Below, in pieces: positions 1 to 7,237 of a stretch of 52,342 nucleotides of DNA. This DNA comes from Candidatus Roizmanbacteria bacterium RIFOXYC1_FULL_41_16. GTDB lineage: Bacteria > Patescibacteriota > Microgenomatia > UBA1406. The translations under genes were made by a program, and so were the position numbers. Positions within the stretch are counted from its first letter, which is position 1; each line of letters begins with the position of its first letter. The notes beneath the pieces are model-generated. The model did not search any database. It was given only the letters and a program-made list of their open reading frames with translations, and had not been told where the DNA came from. The stretch covers positions 1,044 to 53,385 of the forward strand of contig MGBO01000010.1 of NCBI GenBank assembly GCA_001788295.1, in the 5' to 3' direction.

Positions 1-160
1 TTGCGCCGAAGAAGGCAAAAAATTAGGTTGGGAAATTAATTACAGCGTGATGACTTTGGAAGAGTTGGGTTTTCGACAGAAAAACAAAGACCCGTTTTTA
101 AACAAGATCCTTCAAAAAAATCGACTTTTTCTTATCGGCAAAGAAGAATATCTTTTCTAA
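1..160 (+). CDS. C-terminal end of a nucleotidyltransferase/winged-helix type regulator (5' truncated)
   Basis: The reading frame is open from base 2 to the TAA at 158-160 and gives about 52 residues. The tail contains MTLEEL, then KDPFLNKIL and LFLIGKEEY. This pattern (a specificity segment followed by DPFL...VL and a FLIG-type strand) resembles the C-terminus of small MNT-type nucleotidyltransferase domains fused to ArsR-like winged helices. The start and any catalytic GS(x)D motif lie outside the window, so the family call rests on the tail alone. It is convergent with the DUF5679 gene, with 21 bases between their ends. Confidence 0.45.
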   Translation, partial: CAEEGKKLGWEINYSVMTLEELGFRQKNKDPFLNKILQKNRLFLIGKEEYLF

Positions 161-181
161 CCCACCTCTTCTAAAGCAACC

Positions 182-343
182 TTAGCCTTTAATGAACTTA
201 AAAACCGTGGTTCCGCAATCCGGACATTTTCCCTTAAGAGCCGAACGATTGGCTTTACCAACAGTGGTTTTAGTTAGGTCGCTGTCTGAAATTTCTTTTT
301 TTGCTTTGCATTTAACGCAATACATACTTGCCATATTTGTCAT
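182..343 (-). CDS. DUF5679-type small zinc-ribbon protein
   Basis: A 53-residue ORF not in the longer ORF set. The protein has two Cys pairs, YCVKCK near the N-terminus and KCPDCG near the C-terminus, with a conserved ALKGKCP segment between them. This is the layout of DUF5679 proteins, which are common in CPR bacteria and archaea and probably bind one zinc. An AAAGGAG Shine-Dalgarno lies a few bases before the ATG at 343. The gene follows a small membrane-protein gene on the same strand by 13 bases, so the two are probably co-transcribed. The molecular role is unknown. Confidence 0.75.
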   Translation of the reverse strand: MTNMASMYCVKCKAKKEISDSDLTKTTVGKANRSALKGKCPDCGTTVFKFIKG

Positions 344-356
344 TCATCTCCTTTCT

Positions 357-581
357 TTAGATAAATCGAGATATAAATAATTGTACTGTGATAATAATAA
401 AAGTCAACAACAAGCTAAACACCAAACTCCCAAAAGAAAGTGGTTTAATTTGTTCTGTTTTGTGACTAAGATGGGTTGATTTGTCGGCCTTAATTCTAAA
501 CCGGTTTTCTTTTTGGCGATCCTCCTGGTAAAGCTTGAGGAGTTCCTGGCTTCTTTTATTAGAAACTGGCTTGTGTTTCAT
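357..581 (-). CDS. Small single-pass membrane protein, unknown function
   Basis: 74 residues: a highly charged N-terminal half rich in Lys, Arg, Glu and Gln, then one hydrophobic segment (about residues 50-72) ending near the C-terminus. This looks like a C-tail-anchored protein with a cytoplasmic basic domain. The Shine-Dalgarno of the next gene (DUF5679) starts just after its stop, which supports a two-gene minus-strand operon. It is divergent from the plus-strand gene at 621. No family is recognised, and shortness leaves some doubt that it is coding. Confidence 0.5.
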   Translation of the reverse strand: MKHKPVSNKRSQELLKLYQEDRQKENRFRIKADKSTHLSHKTEQIKPLSFGSLVFSLLLTFIIITVQLFISRFI

Positions 582-620
582 TTGTGTTTGTTGGCTAAAC
601 CAAATAGAATACTAGTATAT

Positions 621-1121
621 ATGAAAGATACAACCAAGGACAGGGCGGTTTTTTTGGAATGGGAAGCAGACAGTCGTTACTACGAAAGAAAACCCAGTTC
701 TTATTTTCGGGCCATTACGGTTTTAGCTTTTCTGATTAGTCTTCTTCTCTTCTTTATCAAAGAAATCCTGTTAATTATCCTGGTTTGGATCGTTTATTTT
801 GTTGTCTATGTTCGGGCCGTAGTGCCGCCGGTAAAAACCAAATACCGGCTCGACCGGTTTGGCCTTGGCTATTATGGAGGTTATGTGACCTACAAGCAAA
901 TGGCCCTTTTTTCGATTCTTCACAAAAAACATGGTCAGCTAATTAGGATTATTACCAACCTACCAGGTCTGGAGCTTAATTTGGTGCTGCCAAGCGATCC
1001 TCACAAACAAGAGGCGATTATTGGTCTTTTCAAAGAAAAGGTGCCGTTTGTGGAGCAGATTCCCAAAAACGAAGTAGAAAAACTGGCCGAGTTTTTGTTA
1101 AGAATTACCGGACTAGGATAA
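621..1121 (+). CDS. Two-helix membrane protein with C-terminal cytoplasmic domain (CPR hypothetical)
   Basis: 166 residues from the ATG at 621. A longer frame opens at 513, but its extra residues overlap the opposite gene, and a TAGAAT -10 box (605-610) sits 10 bases before 621. The sequence begins with a charged stretch, then has two adjacent hydrophobic segments (about residues 27-65), followed by a soluble domain of alternating strands and a final amphipathic helix. This resembles bacterial PH-like membrane proteins often seen in CPR genomes. The last bases overlap the 3' end of the convergent PIN gene. Function unknown. Confidence 0.65.
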   Translation: MKDTTKDRAVFLEWEADSRYYERKPSSYFRAITVLAFLISLLLFFIKEILLIILVWIVYFVVYVRAVVPPVKTKYRLDRFGLGYYGGYVTYKQMALFSILHKKHGQLIRIITNLPGLELNLVLPSDPHKQEAIIGLFKEKVPFVEQIPKNEVEKLAEFLLRITGLG

Positions 1122-1715
1122 TGATTTCAGTTTTTTGACCAACACTTCCGGTAGCAATTCACTACAGCCAAAGTTTCTGGCCCAATGAAGCAGTCCGTTG
1201 TCCGAGCTCACAATGGCGGCATTTTTTTCCTTAGCTAATAATATCAGTCCTAAGTCAGTTGTTGAGTCGATAAAATTTTCTCGGGTGGCACGGCGGTACT
1301 TATCCCGCAATTGAGTTACTTTTTGTCCCAGTGTCTCAGCGGTGAGCGACTCTGGTTTACCCACTAATTCCTTTAAGGGTTCCTCAGCGGTTCTGAGACC
1401 GCGGTAAAGCCTTTTTCCGGTTTCGGCAATCAGTTCTTCAAACAAGCTGCCGCTTACTTGGAGTTGGTTGCGGTTGTATGAGCTGATGGTCAAAAGATTG
1501 TTAAGTTGATCTAGAGTTTGAGGCTGATCCTCAAAAAAAGAGGAGAGCTCTTTAAAAGAGTCGGGAGTAGTCAAAAGCACGATTTTTTCTGCTTTCACCA
1601 AGGGTTTGGTCAGGTTGGCAAAATTCATGACTACTTGTTCAATATTCTCGCCCAAATCAATTGGCCGCTGGCGATTGATAAAAAAATTAGTATCAAGAAC
1701 AAAAGATTGACTCAT
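1113..1715 (-). CDS. PIN-domain protein of the HARP / RNA ligase partner family, probable protein-only RNase P
   Basis: 200 residues from the ATG at 1715; the longer frame from 1763 would run into the upstream gene. Four acidic residues typical of PIN nucleases are visible: D8 in VLDTN, D150 and D154 in IDSTTD, and D172 in SSDNG. The helical insert (LFEELIAETGKRLYRGL, RTAEEPL) matches the family once called RNA ligase partner/UPF0278. That family includes Aquifex Aq_880, the minimal protein-only RNase P (HARP). The spacing of 4 between D150 and D154, and 18 from D154 to D172, agrees with my recollection of the Aq_880 catalytic set. The gene lies 7 bases after the surface-protein gene. In archaea the family is not always the main RNase P, so activity is inferred. 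Confidence 0.8.
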   Translation of the reverse strand: MSQSFVLDTNFFINRQRPIDLGENIEQVVMNFANLTKPLVKAEKIVLLTTPDSFKELSSFFEDQPQTLDQLNNLLTISSYNRNQLQVSGSLFEELIAETGKRLYRGLRTAEEPLKELVGKPESLTAETLGQKVTQLRDKYRRATRENFIDSTTDLGLILLAKEKNAAIVSSDNGLLHWARNFGCSELLPEVLVKKLKSLS

Positions 1716-1722
1716 TTGAATT

Positions 1723-3819
1723 TTAATAATAAATCTGTTTGTCAGACTTATTTCTTTTAACAATTATAAAGCCGACTAATAAAACCACAACCAGCAAAAA
1801 GGCAAACACAAACAAAAAGGCGTTATTGTTATTGCTCCTCGGGGGTGTTTCTTCAGTTGTTTGAATCGGCGAAGGCGTGGGCTGGTTTAAAGACAGGCTG
1901 TGTGCCGGCACACGTCGGGGAGTTTCCTTGACGATTCTGTCAGTGGTTTGTTTGTCTGGTTTGACAGCGGCCACTTGAGCGTTATACAAATTAGCGCCGG
2001 TTTCTTTTAAATAAACAGTGTTAGTTTTCTTAAAATCATCAATGGTCAGCTGATAGCTTTGGCCTGGTTCTGAGGGGTTGCGAACCGTAATCACAAAATT
2101 AAAAGGTGGTAAATTAGTCGAGTCGATATTAATATAGCCGTCTTCGTCTGCCCTGGTCTGGCTGTAGTTGACATTTCCCAACGAAGGAATAGACAGCTGA
2201 ACAATGGCGTTTGGCTGGACTTGGATCGTGCTGTCAAAAACAAAGCCGGAAATTCTTACTGGTACCAAAGACAGAGGGTAGGGTCCGGAGGTATTGCTTT
2301 GTTGAGCCAAGACTCGACTAACTAACCAACTGAATAAGCCGGTTTTGGGAGTTCTGCTTTGGCTGACAGTTCCGGGGATCGGCACTTTTTCCGCAAATAT
2401 CTGAAAGGAGCCGGGATTATTGTCAATCACTGACTGGGGAATAATCAGACTAAAACCACCCTTAATGTCGGCCTCGGTTTGGCCAACCAGATTACTACCC
2501 AAATAGACTTTGATAAGACTTTTAGGATGTGAGGCCCGGCCGCGAACGAGTTGATTATCCTCATGTCTGAGATTTTCGGCATAAACAATACTGGGAGCGG
2601 ATCCGGGATAAAGAGGGTCTTTGGGTTGGATTATTATATCTCGTCTTTCTGAATATCCCGCCGATTCCACAATTGGTTCGGTTAAGTTGTTGTAAACCTT
2701 ATCTCTTTGAATATATTCCTGTTCCGGATCAAAACTTTGCAAAATTGAGAGCGCCTGGCTAAGAATGGCGCTGTCAATTGGAAAAGTAAAATTAGTGGTT
2801 AAGGGCTCCAGAAAATAAGTGCCCGGAGACACGGCAAAATTAAAATTACCGGCCAAATCTGTGAGTTCTGGATTTTTAAAAGCTGGGTTGTTGGCGACTG
2901 TGGTATTAACCACCTGGCCATTAATATCCAGGTTTTTTAACAATATCGGCAGATCAAAAACCGGCTCCAATCTAAGTGAGTCAATCACTTTGCCATACGG
3001 ATCCCAGAAAATAGTAGTGCAGTTGACTGCCGATGGTTCAACAACTTCGGTTTGGGTAAACAAAGCCAATTTAAGTGTGTTTCTAAACGCGTCGTTGTCG
3101 GTAATTGCCTGGTCAGCCACAATCTGCATCCCATAAAAGCCGCGATCCAGCGAGGTTCTGGTATAGTCTTGAGACAGATCAATTGAAATATTGCCTTCTG
3201 CGTCTGCTTTTAAATTATCTTTGTTGTTGGAAATAATAATAAAAGCCGATTCTCCACCGGTTTCAATATGGCCGTTTTCCGAAATATGAATACCGTTGTT
3301 TTGTCCCTGTTGAGCTAATACGCTTTCCGGGCAAACCACTGCTCCGGCCCTGTCTTTAGCACATTCAAAATATGGGCCTTGCTTAGTATAAAGAGGCATA
3401 CAGCAAACAGTTTTTCCGTCTCCGGCATTATTAGGTTTGCAGACATGGTTGCCCCACGGACAGTTTTGGTTACAGATGTTGGCGCCCACATCTTCTTGAA
3501 TACAAGGAGAAATTCGATTTTGAGAATCTTTAATGCATTCGGGGTCATTGTCATTAGGATTACAGAAAACTTTAGCAAACGAACGGATAATATAAACCGA
3601 TTGATTGGGAACAAAAATCCCAAGCTCCTTGTTTTTTAGATTGATCAAATGATGATAAGAAACGCCTTCGACGGTTTGAGGATCTGGCTTGACGCTTACG
3701 GCGTTAAGACAGCTTAGAATTATGTTTTGCGACACCTGAGCTTTGGCCGGTTGCCTGGCTGAAAGAAACAAGAAAACAAAAAACCACAAAAAAAATAAGG
3801 CCTTAATTAACCGCTTCAT
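1723..3819 (-). CDS. Large secreted surface protein with signal peptide and C-terminal membrane anchor
   Basis: 698 residues. The ATG at 3819 is chosen because it begins directly with a basic signal peptide (MKRLIKALFFLW...) ending near AKAQ. A Cys-rich stretch (about residues 80-150, with CNQNCPWGNHVC and VCCMP) follows and may be disulfide bonded. Later segments look like beta-sandwich repeats of the carboxypeptidase-regulatory/CNA-B kind (NGQVV... DLAGNFNF, and IVQLSIPS... DEDGYIN). The C-terminus has a Pro/Thr-rich linker, one transmembrane helix (about residues 668-690) and a basic tail, so the bulk faces outward. Probable roles are adhesion or envelope structure. No enzymatic motif is seen. 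Confidence 0.7.
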   Translation of the reverse strand: MKRLIKALFFLWFFVFLFLSARQPAKAQVSQNIILSCLNAVSVKPDPQTVEGVSYHHLINLKNKELGIFVPNQSVYIIRSFAKVFCNPNDNDPECIKDSQNRISPCIQEDVGANICNQNCPWGNHVCKPNNAGDGKTVCCMPLYTKQGPYFECAKDRAGAVVCPESVLAQQGQNNGIHISENGHIETGGESAFIIISNNKDNLKADAEGNISIDLSQDYTRTSLDRGFYGMQIVADQAITDNDAFRNTLKLALFTQTEVVEPSAVNCTTIFWDPYGKVIDSLRLEPVFDLPILLKNLDINGQVVNTTVANNPAFKNPELTDLAGNFNFAVSPGTYFLEPLTTNFTFPIDSAILSQALSILQSFDPEQEYIQRDKVYNNLTEPIVESAGYSERRDIIIQPKDPLYPGSAPSIVYAENLRHEDNQLVRGRASHPKSLIKVYLGSNLVGQTEADIKGGFSLIIPQSVIDNNPGSFQIFAEKVPIPGTVSQSRTPKTGLFSWLVSRVLAQQSNTSGPYPLSLVPVRISGFVFDSTIQVQPNAIVQLSIPSLGNVNYSQTRADEDGYINIDSTNLPPFNFVITVRNPSEPGQSYQLTIDDFKKTNTVYLKETGANLYNAQVAAVKPDKQTTDRIVKETPRRVPAHSLSLNQPTPSPIQTTEETPPRSNNNNAFLFVFAFLLVVVLLVGFIIVKRNKSDKQIYY

Positions 3820-3878
3820 TATATTACTCACTTTATAACATCGCTTTCTCAATGTCAATTTATGCGGTCTAGAAACTC

Positions 3879-3907
3879 TTGTAATTTTTAGTTATTTTAA
3901 GTATGCT
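3879..3907 (+). promoter_or_regulatory. recA promoter
   Basis: TTGTAA at 3879-3884, a 17-base spacer and TATGCT at 3902-3907. The -10 box ends 7 bases before the ATG at 3915, which predicts a leaderless transcript. No SOS-box-like dyad was recognised here. Confidence 0.5.
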
Positions 3908-3914
3908 TCATTTT

Positions 3915-4898
3915 ATGACAAAAAACACCCCCAAACAGGACGCGGTTAATCTGGCCATGGAACAGATCAAAAAACAGTATGGCAAGGGCGCAATTATGCG
4001 CTTGGGCGAAAAGCCTTTAGAAAAAATTGAGGTCTTGCCCACTGGTATTTTTGCCTTAGACTTAGCTTTGGGAGTCGGCGGGATCCCTAAGGGTCGGGTG
4101 GTTGAAATTTTCGGTCCGGAAGCTTCTGGCAAAACCACGATTTGTTTATCGATTATTGCCGAAACACAAAAAAGAGGCGGGGTAGCCGCTTTTATTGACG
4201 CTGAGCATGCGCTTGATCCGGAATGGGCTCAGATAATTGGCGTTGATTTGGACAATCTCTTAATTTCTCAGCCAGACACTGGTGAGCAGGCCTTGGAGAT
4301 TACCGAAACTCTAATTAGAAGCGGTGGTGTGGATTTGGTGGTGATTGATTCAGTGGCCGCTCTGGTTCCCAAGTCAGAGATTGAGGGTGAAATGGGCGAT
4401 TCCTCTATGGGAGTCCAGGCAAGATTAATGTCGCAAGCACTTCGTAAGTTGACCGGCGTTTTGTCCAAGTCCCGAACCACGGCGCTGTTTACCAATCAAA
4501 TCAGGCAAAAAATCGGTGTTTTTTTTGGCAATCCCGAAACCACTCCGGGTGGATTAGCCATGAAATTCTATTCATCAGTCAGAATGGATATCCGCCGGAT
4601 TCAGGTAATTAAAAAAGGCAATGATGTTATTGGCACCAAAACCCGAATCAAATTAATCAAAAACAAAGTGGCACCACCTTTTAAAGAGGCCGAGCTTATC
4701 ATTAACAGCGAAGGTGTAGATAAGGTTGGTTCAGTGCTGGAGGCAGCCATTAGCCGAGGGATTTTAGACAAAAGCGGCGCCTTTATTAAGTATAAAGAAG
4801 AATTGTTGGGTCAGGGTTTTGAGGCTGCCAAAGAAACCCTTGCCAAAAATCCCAAATTGCTGGAAAAAATTAAAACAGAAACCCTAAACAAACAATAG
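3915..4898 (+). CDS. recA: Recombinase RecA
   Basis: 327 residues from the ATG at 3915; an in-frame ATG at 3903 would add four residues. RecA forms ATP-dependent filaments on single-stranded DNA for strand exchange and stimulates LexA-type cleavage. Visible motifs: Walker A GPEASGKT, Walker [11 protein letters not shown], the FINQIR-like segment [10 protein letters not shown], and [16 protein letters not shown]. The C-terminal domain is short and lacks the long acidic tail of E. coli RecA. Its stop TAG overlaps a possible ATA start of comF (bases ATAG), suggesting coupled translation. The gene is divergent from the surface-protein gene. Confidence 0.97.
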   Translation: MTKNTPKQDAVNLAMEQIKKQYGKGAIMRLGEKPLEKIEVLPTGIFALDLALGVGGIPKGRVVEIFGPEASGKTTICLSIIAETQKRGGVAAFIDAEHALDPEWAQIIGVDLDNLLISQPDTGEQALEITETLIRSGGVDLVVIDSVAALVPKSEIEGEMGDSSMGVQARLMSQALRKLTGVLSKSRTTALFTNQIRQKIGVFFGNPETTPGGLAMKFYSSVRMDIRRIQVIKKGNDVIGTKTRIKLIKNKVAPPFKEAELIINSEGVDKVGSVLEAAISRGILDKSGAFIKYKEELLGQGFEAAKETLAKNPKLLEKIKTETLNKQ

Positions 4899-5533
4899 CC
4901 AGTAATTTTTTTTTAACCTCTTTTTGCCTATACTGTTTTTGCCCGGGAAGTCCGATCTGTTCCCGTTGCTTTGCCCGCTTTTCCAAACACCGGCAGACCG
5001 GAAAATCAACACTCAAACCTTTTAGTCAGGTCCTTTCTTTGTACCATTACAGCACCCAGGCCAGTTACTTGTTAAAAAAAGCCAAATACCGGGGTTTGTG
5101 TTCGGCTCTTGACTGCTTTCTAAACTATATTCCTTGGTCGGCTTGGCTGGGTTTGTTAGAAAGCGTTTCCCAACTTGAGCAGCCTACGTTGGTGCCGATC
5201 CCAATTACCCCCAGCGACCAAAAAAAACGGGGCTACAATCAGAGCGAACTGATGGCTCGGTTTCTAAAACAAAGTTTTGGTTTGCCCACAAAATCCTTTT
5301 TAAAAAAAACCAAAACGAATCAAAAACAATCAATGCTTAATTCAGTGCCTGCCAGGCAGCAAAACGTTTTGGGCGTTTATCAACTACGGCCTGAGGTCAG
5401 TATAAAAAATCAGGATTTGATTGTATTGGACGACGTCATTACCACCGGCGCCACCATCAGAGAAGCGGGTCGGGTTCTGAAACAAGCCGGCGCCAGGCGG
5501 CTAATTGCCTGGTCTTTGTTTGGCGTCAGCTAA
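4895..5533 (+). CDS. comF: ComF family phosphoribosyltransferase-like protein, apparent non-AUG start
   Basis: The C-terminal part has the PRPP-binding loop [11 protein letters not shown] and the GYNQSE segment typical of ComF, which helps import or process DNA during competence. The frame is open from 4874 and encodes an intact zinc finger (CLYC, seven residues, CSRC) about 15 residues downstream of an ATA codon at 4895. No ATG, GTG or TTG precedes the finger; the first is TTG at 5039, which would delete it. I therefore place the start at ATA 4895, overlapping the recA stop. A sequencing indel in the nine-T run at 4905-4913 could also explain this. The 3' end overlaps the convergent glycosyltransferase by four bases. 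The dprA at 15000 is another competence-type gene. Confidence 0.75.
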   Translation: MASNFFLTSFCLYCFCPGSPICSRCFARFSKHRQTGKSTLKPFSQVLSLYHYSTQASYLLKKAKYRGLCSALDCFLNYIPWSAWLGLLESVSQLEQPTLVPIPITPSDQKKRGYNQSELMARFLKQSFGLPTKSFLKKTKTNQKQSMLNSVPARQQNVLGVYQLRPEVSIKNQDLIVLDDVITTGATIREAGRVLKQAGARRLIAWSLFGVS

Positions 5534-6333
5534 AAAGGGAACTCAATATTCTTGATGGCTTCCAAAAAGCTTTTTTTCTTGGATTTGACGTCTTTGTAAA
5601 TATGGCCACCCATCGGGTAACTATAAAGATCTTTTTTGATCGGCCCGCTCGTGAGAGTGTACAAGCCGGAGATGACGTATTGGGTTACAAAACTTAGGTA
5701 GCCGATTTTTTCAGGTCGACGAAAAGAAAGATAAAGCACCGGCTTTTTCAAAATCTTGAGCAATACCCCGAGTTTGCGGGCCCGCTGCACCAGGTCGTGA
5801 TCTTCGGCCAGTTTCAAGGAAACGTCAAAACCGCTCAGTTTATTAAACAATCCCTTTTCAATAATAATATTAAAACCCGGGGCAAACGGCTTACCCAGCG
5901 TGTTTAAAATTTCAATAATAAAATTAGTCAACTCGGTGAGAGCAATTTGAGTTTGTGATTTGGTATTCACATCAAGTCGGGTCGTAAACAAATAGCCGTC
6001 GTTTTTTTTGATTTGCTTATATAAAAGGTCAAGAAAATTGTGAGGAATTTGGACGTCGGCGTCAAAAAAAATCAGATACTGGCCTTTTGATTTTTTGGCG
6101 CCCAAGTTTCGTTGAGGAGACACTCCCGGGCTTTTATTGGAAAACAATTGTAAATCCAATTGTTTCAAATAAGTCTTGGCGATAGCCTGAGTTTGGTCTT
6201 GGCTAAGCCCATCAACAACAATCACCTCAAATGATTTAAAAGACTGTTTGTGCAAGTCATTCAGTAATTTTGGCAGACAGACCTCTTCGTTTAGGGTTGG
6301 AATAATAATTGAGAAAAAAGGCTGTTTAAGCAT
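5530..6333 (-). CDS. Glycosyltransferase family 2
   Basis: 267 residues. The N-terminus carries the GT-A fold signature (FFSIIIPTLNEE, then VIVVDGLSQDQT), and the metal-binding DxD equivalent is FFDADV near residue 92. EDHD at about residue 187 is the likely catalytic acidic motif. There is no clear transmembrane region at the N-terminus, but hydrophobic stretches near the C-terminus could touch the membrane. It probably transfers an activated sugar to a lipid carrier or surface glycan; the substrate cannot be told. A minus-strand TATAAT at 6346-6351 overlaps the plus-strand -10 box of the small gene at 6364. Confidence 0.85.
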   Translation of the reverse strand: MLKQPFFSIIIPTLNEEVCLPKLLNDLHKQSFKSFEVIVVDGLSQDQTQAIAKTYLKQLDLQLFSNKSPGVSPQRNLGAKKSKGQYLIFFDADVQIPHNFLDLLYKQIKKNDGYLFTTRLDVNTKSQTQIALTELTNFIIEILNTLGKPFAPGFNIIIEKGLFNKLSGFDVSLKLAEDHDLVQRARKLGVLLKILKKPVLYLSFRRPEKIGYLSFVTQYVISGLYTLTSGPIKKDLYSYPMGGHIYKDVKSKKKSFLEAIKNIEFPF

Positions 6334-6363
6334 AAGCTAGATAAAATTATATAATAAACCCAA

Positions 6364-6528
6364 ATGATGAGACAAGTAGTCGGTTGGTTGATTTTACTAA
6401 TCGGTTTTTTTATTCTGGGAATGATTCTTAATCAGTTCCTATCTCAAAAAACCCAGCCCCTGTCACCAATTCCCAACAATGATGAAATCAGGGTGATTAT
6501 GTTGACGCCAGTAGACACCAGCCGTTAG
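6364..6528 (+). CDS. Small single-pass membrane protein, unknown
   Basis: 54 residues. Residues 5-24 are a hydrophobic helix (VVGWLILLIGFFILGMIL), followed by a Pro-rich polar tail. TATAAT at 6350-6355 ends 8 bases before the first of two tandem ATG codons, so the transcript would have almost no leader. The stop overlaps the stop region of the convergent pilin-like gene. The promoter and an uninterrupted frame with a credible membrane helix support it. No family is known to me. Confidence 0.5.
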   Translation: MMRQVVGWLILLIGFFILGMILNQFLSQKTQPLSPIPNNDEIRVIMLTPVDTSR

Positions 6529-6827
6529 TCAGTCACAATTTTGAATTGTGTCAAACCCTCAAGTCCAAGAAAATCACCCAAAATTACCAGCACCAAATAG
6601 CTCACGGCAATAATGATTAAGCCAGTCAGAGCGGAAAAGAAAGTGGCCTTGGCCTTTTTTAATTTCTCGGGATTGTCGCCGGCAGTCAGCCAAGAAATCG
6701 AGCCCATCACAAACATGGCCAGCAGAATTACAAAAACAAGTCCGCTTAGGGAACGCAAAAGAAGAGCGAATAAAACCTCGAAACACTTGATTGTCGGTAC
6801 GCCTTCAACTAGGCAGCTGTCCCACAT
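6525..6827 (-). CDS. T4SS-pilin-like (VirB2/TrbC-like) small membrane protein
   Basis: 100 residues with two long hydrophobic helices around a conserved polar loop: SWLTAGDNPEKLKKAKATF followed by SALTGLIIIAVSYLV. This W-[IL]-x-[SA]-x-G-[DE] loop, a Lys-rich turn and T/S-x-[AS]-x-x-G-L occur in all five such proteins in the window. It matches the family annotated as T4SS pilin in CPR genomes, distantly like TrbC/VirB2. The start is uncertain; a later start would trim the N-terminus. It is probably the last gene of a minus-strand operon running from 9718. Confidence 0.7.
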   Translation of the reverse strand: MWDSCLVEGVPTIKCFEVLFALLLRSLSGLVFVILLAMFVMGSISWLTAGDNPEKLKKAKATFFSALTGLIIIAVSYLVLVILGDFLGLEGLTQFKIVTD

Positions 6828-6839
6828 ATTTTATTTATG

Positions 6840-7190
6840 TTAGTTGGTTTCGGCGAATCTGGTGATTTTGATCGGAGCAGTGAAGCCCAAACCAAAGCCA
6901 AAAATCTGTTCCAGAAGAACAACAACCATTAAAATGACAAATAAAATTACCAAACCGGTAACGGCTGTCGTAATTCGCTTTCGGGCCTTTTCCACTTTTT
7001 CTTTGTCACCGCCGGACTGAATCCATTCAAGAGCGCCAAAAATCAAATGATAAAGAACAAATAAACCAGCACCGACAAAAACCAGTCTTAATGCCCAACC
7101 AAGAACATTACCCAAAGTGAGCTTGCTCCAGGCAGGTAAAAAATCCGGCTTAACAATGGTTTCATTAACTTGGGCCAGTAGTTTGTTCAT
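6840..7190 (-). CDS. T4SS-pilin-like small membrane protein
   Basis: 116 residues. Two hydrophobic helices (about residues 30-52 and 70-98) flank the conserved loop LEWIQSGGDKEKVEKARK, followed by TTAVTGLVILFV. It is a paralog of the proteins at 6525, 12996, 13304 and 13660. In CPR these are predicted subunits of an extracellular filament or conjugation-like apparatus, but no VirB4 or VirB6 gene is present in this window. The N-terminus before the first helix is hydrophilic and may be processed. Confidence 0.75.
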   Translation of the reverse strand: MNKLLAQVNETIVKPDFLPAWSKLTLGNVLGWALRLVFVGAGLFVLYHLIFGALEWIQSGGDKEKVEKARKRITTAVTGLVILFVILMVVVLLEQIFGFGLGFTAPIKITRFAETN

Positions 7191-7237
7191 CTTTTTGAAA
7201 TAAATGTTAATTAATTGTAAATATACTACTTAAGCAT

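Noticed and set aside
192-380. 62-residue plus-strand ORF opposite the DUF5679 gene
   Set aside because: The minus strand encodes a recognisable zinc-ribbon protein with a Shine-Dalgarno, so the plus ORF is a shadow.
5039-5041. TTG at 5039 as the true comF start
   Set aside because: It would remove a complete CxxC...CxxC zinc finger encoded in the same frame upstream, which ComF proteins normally have.
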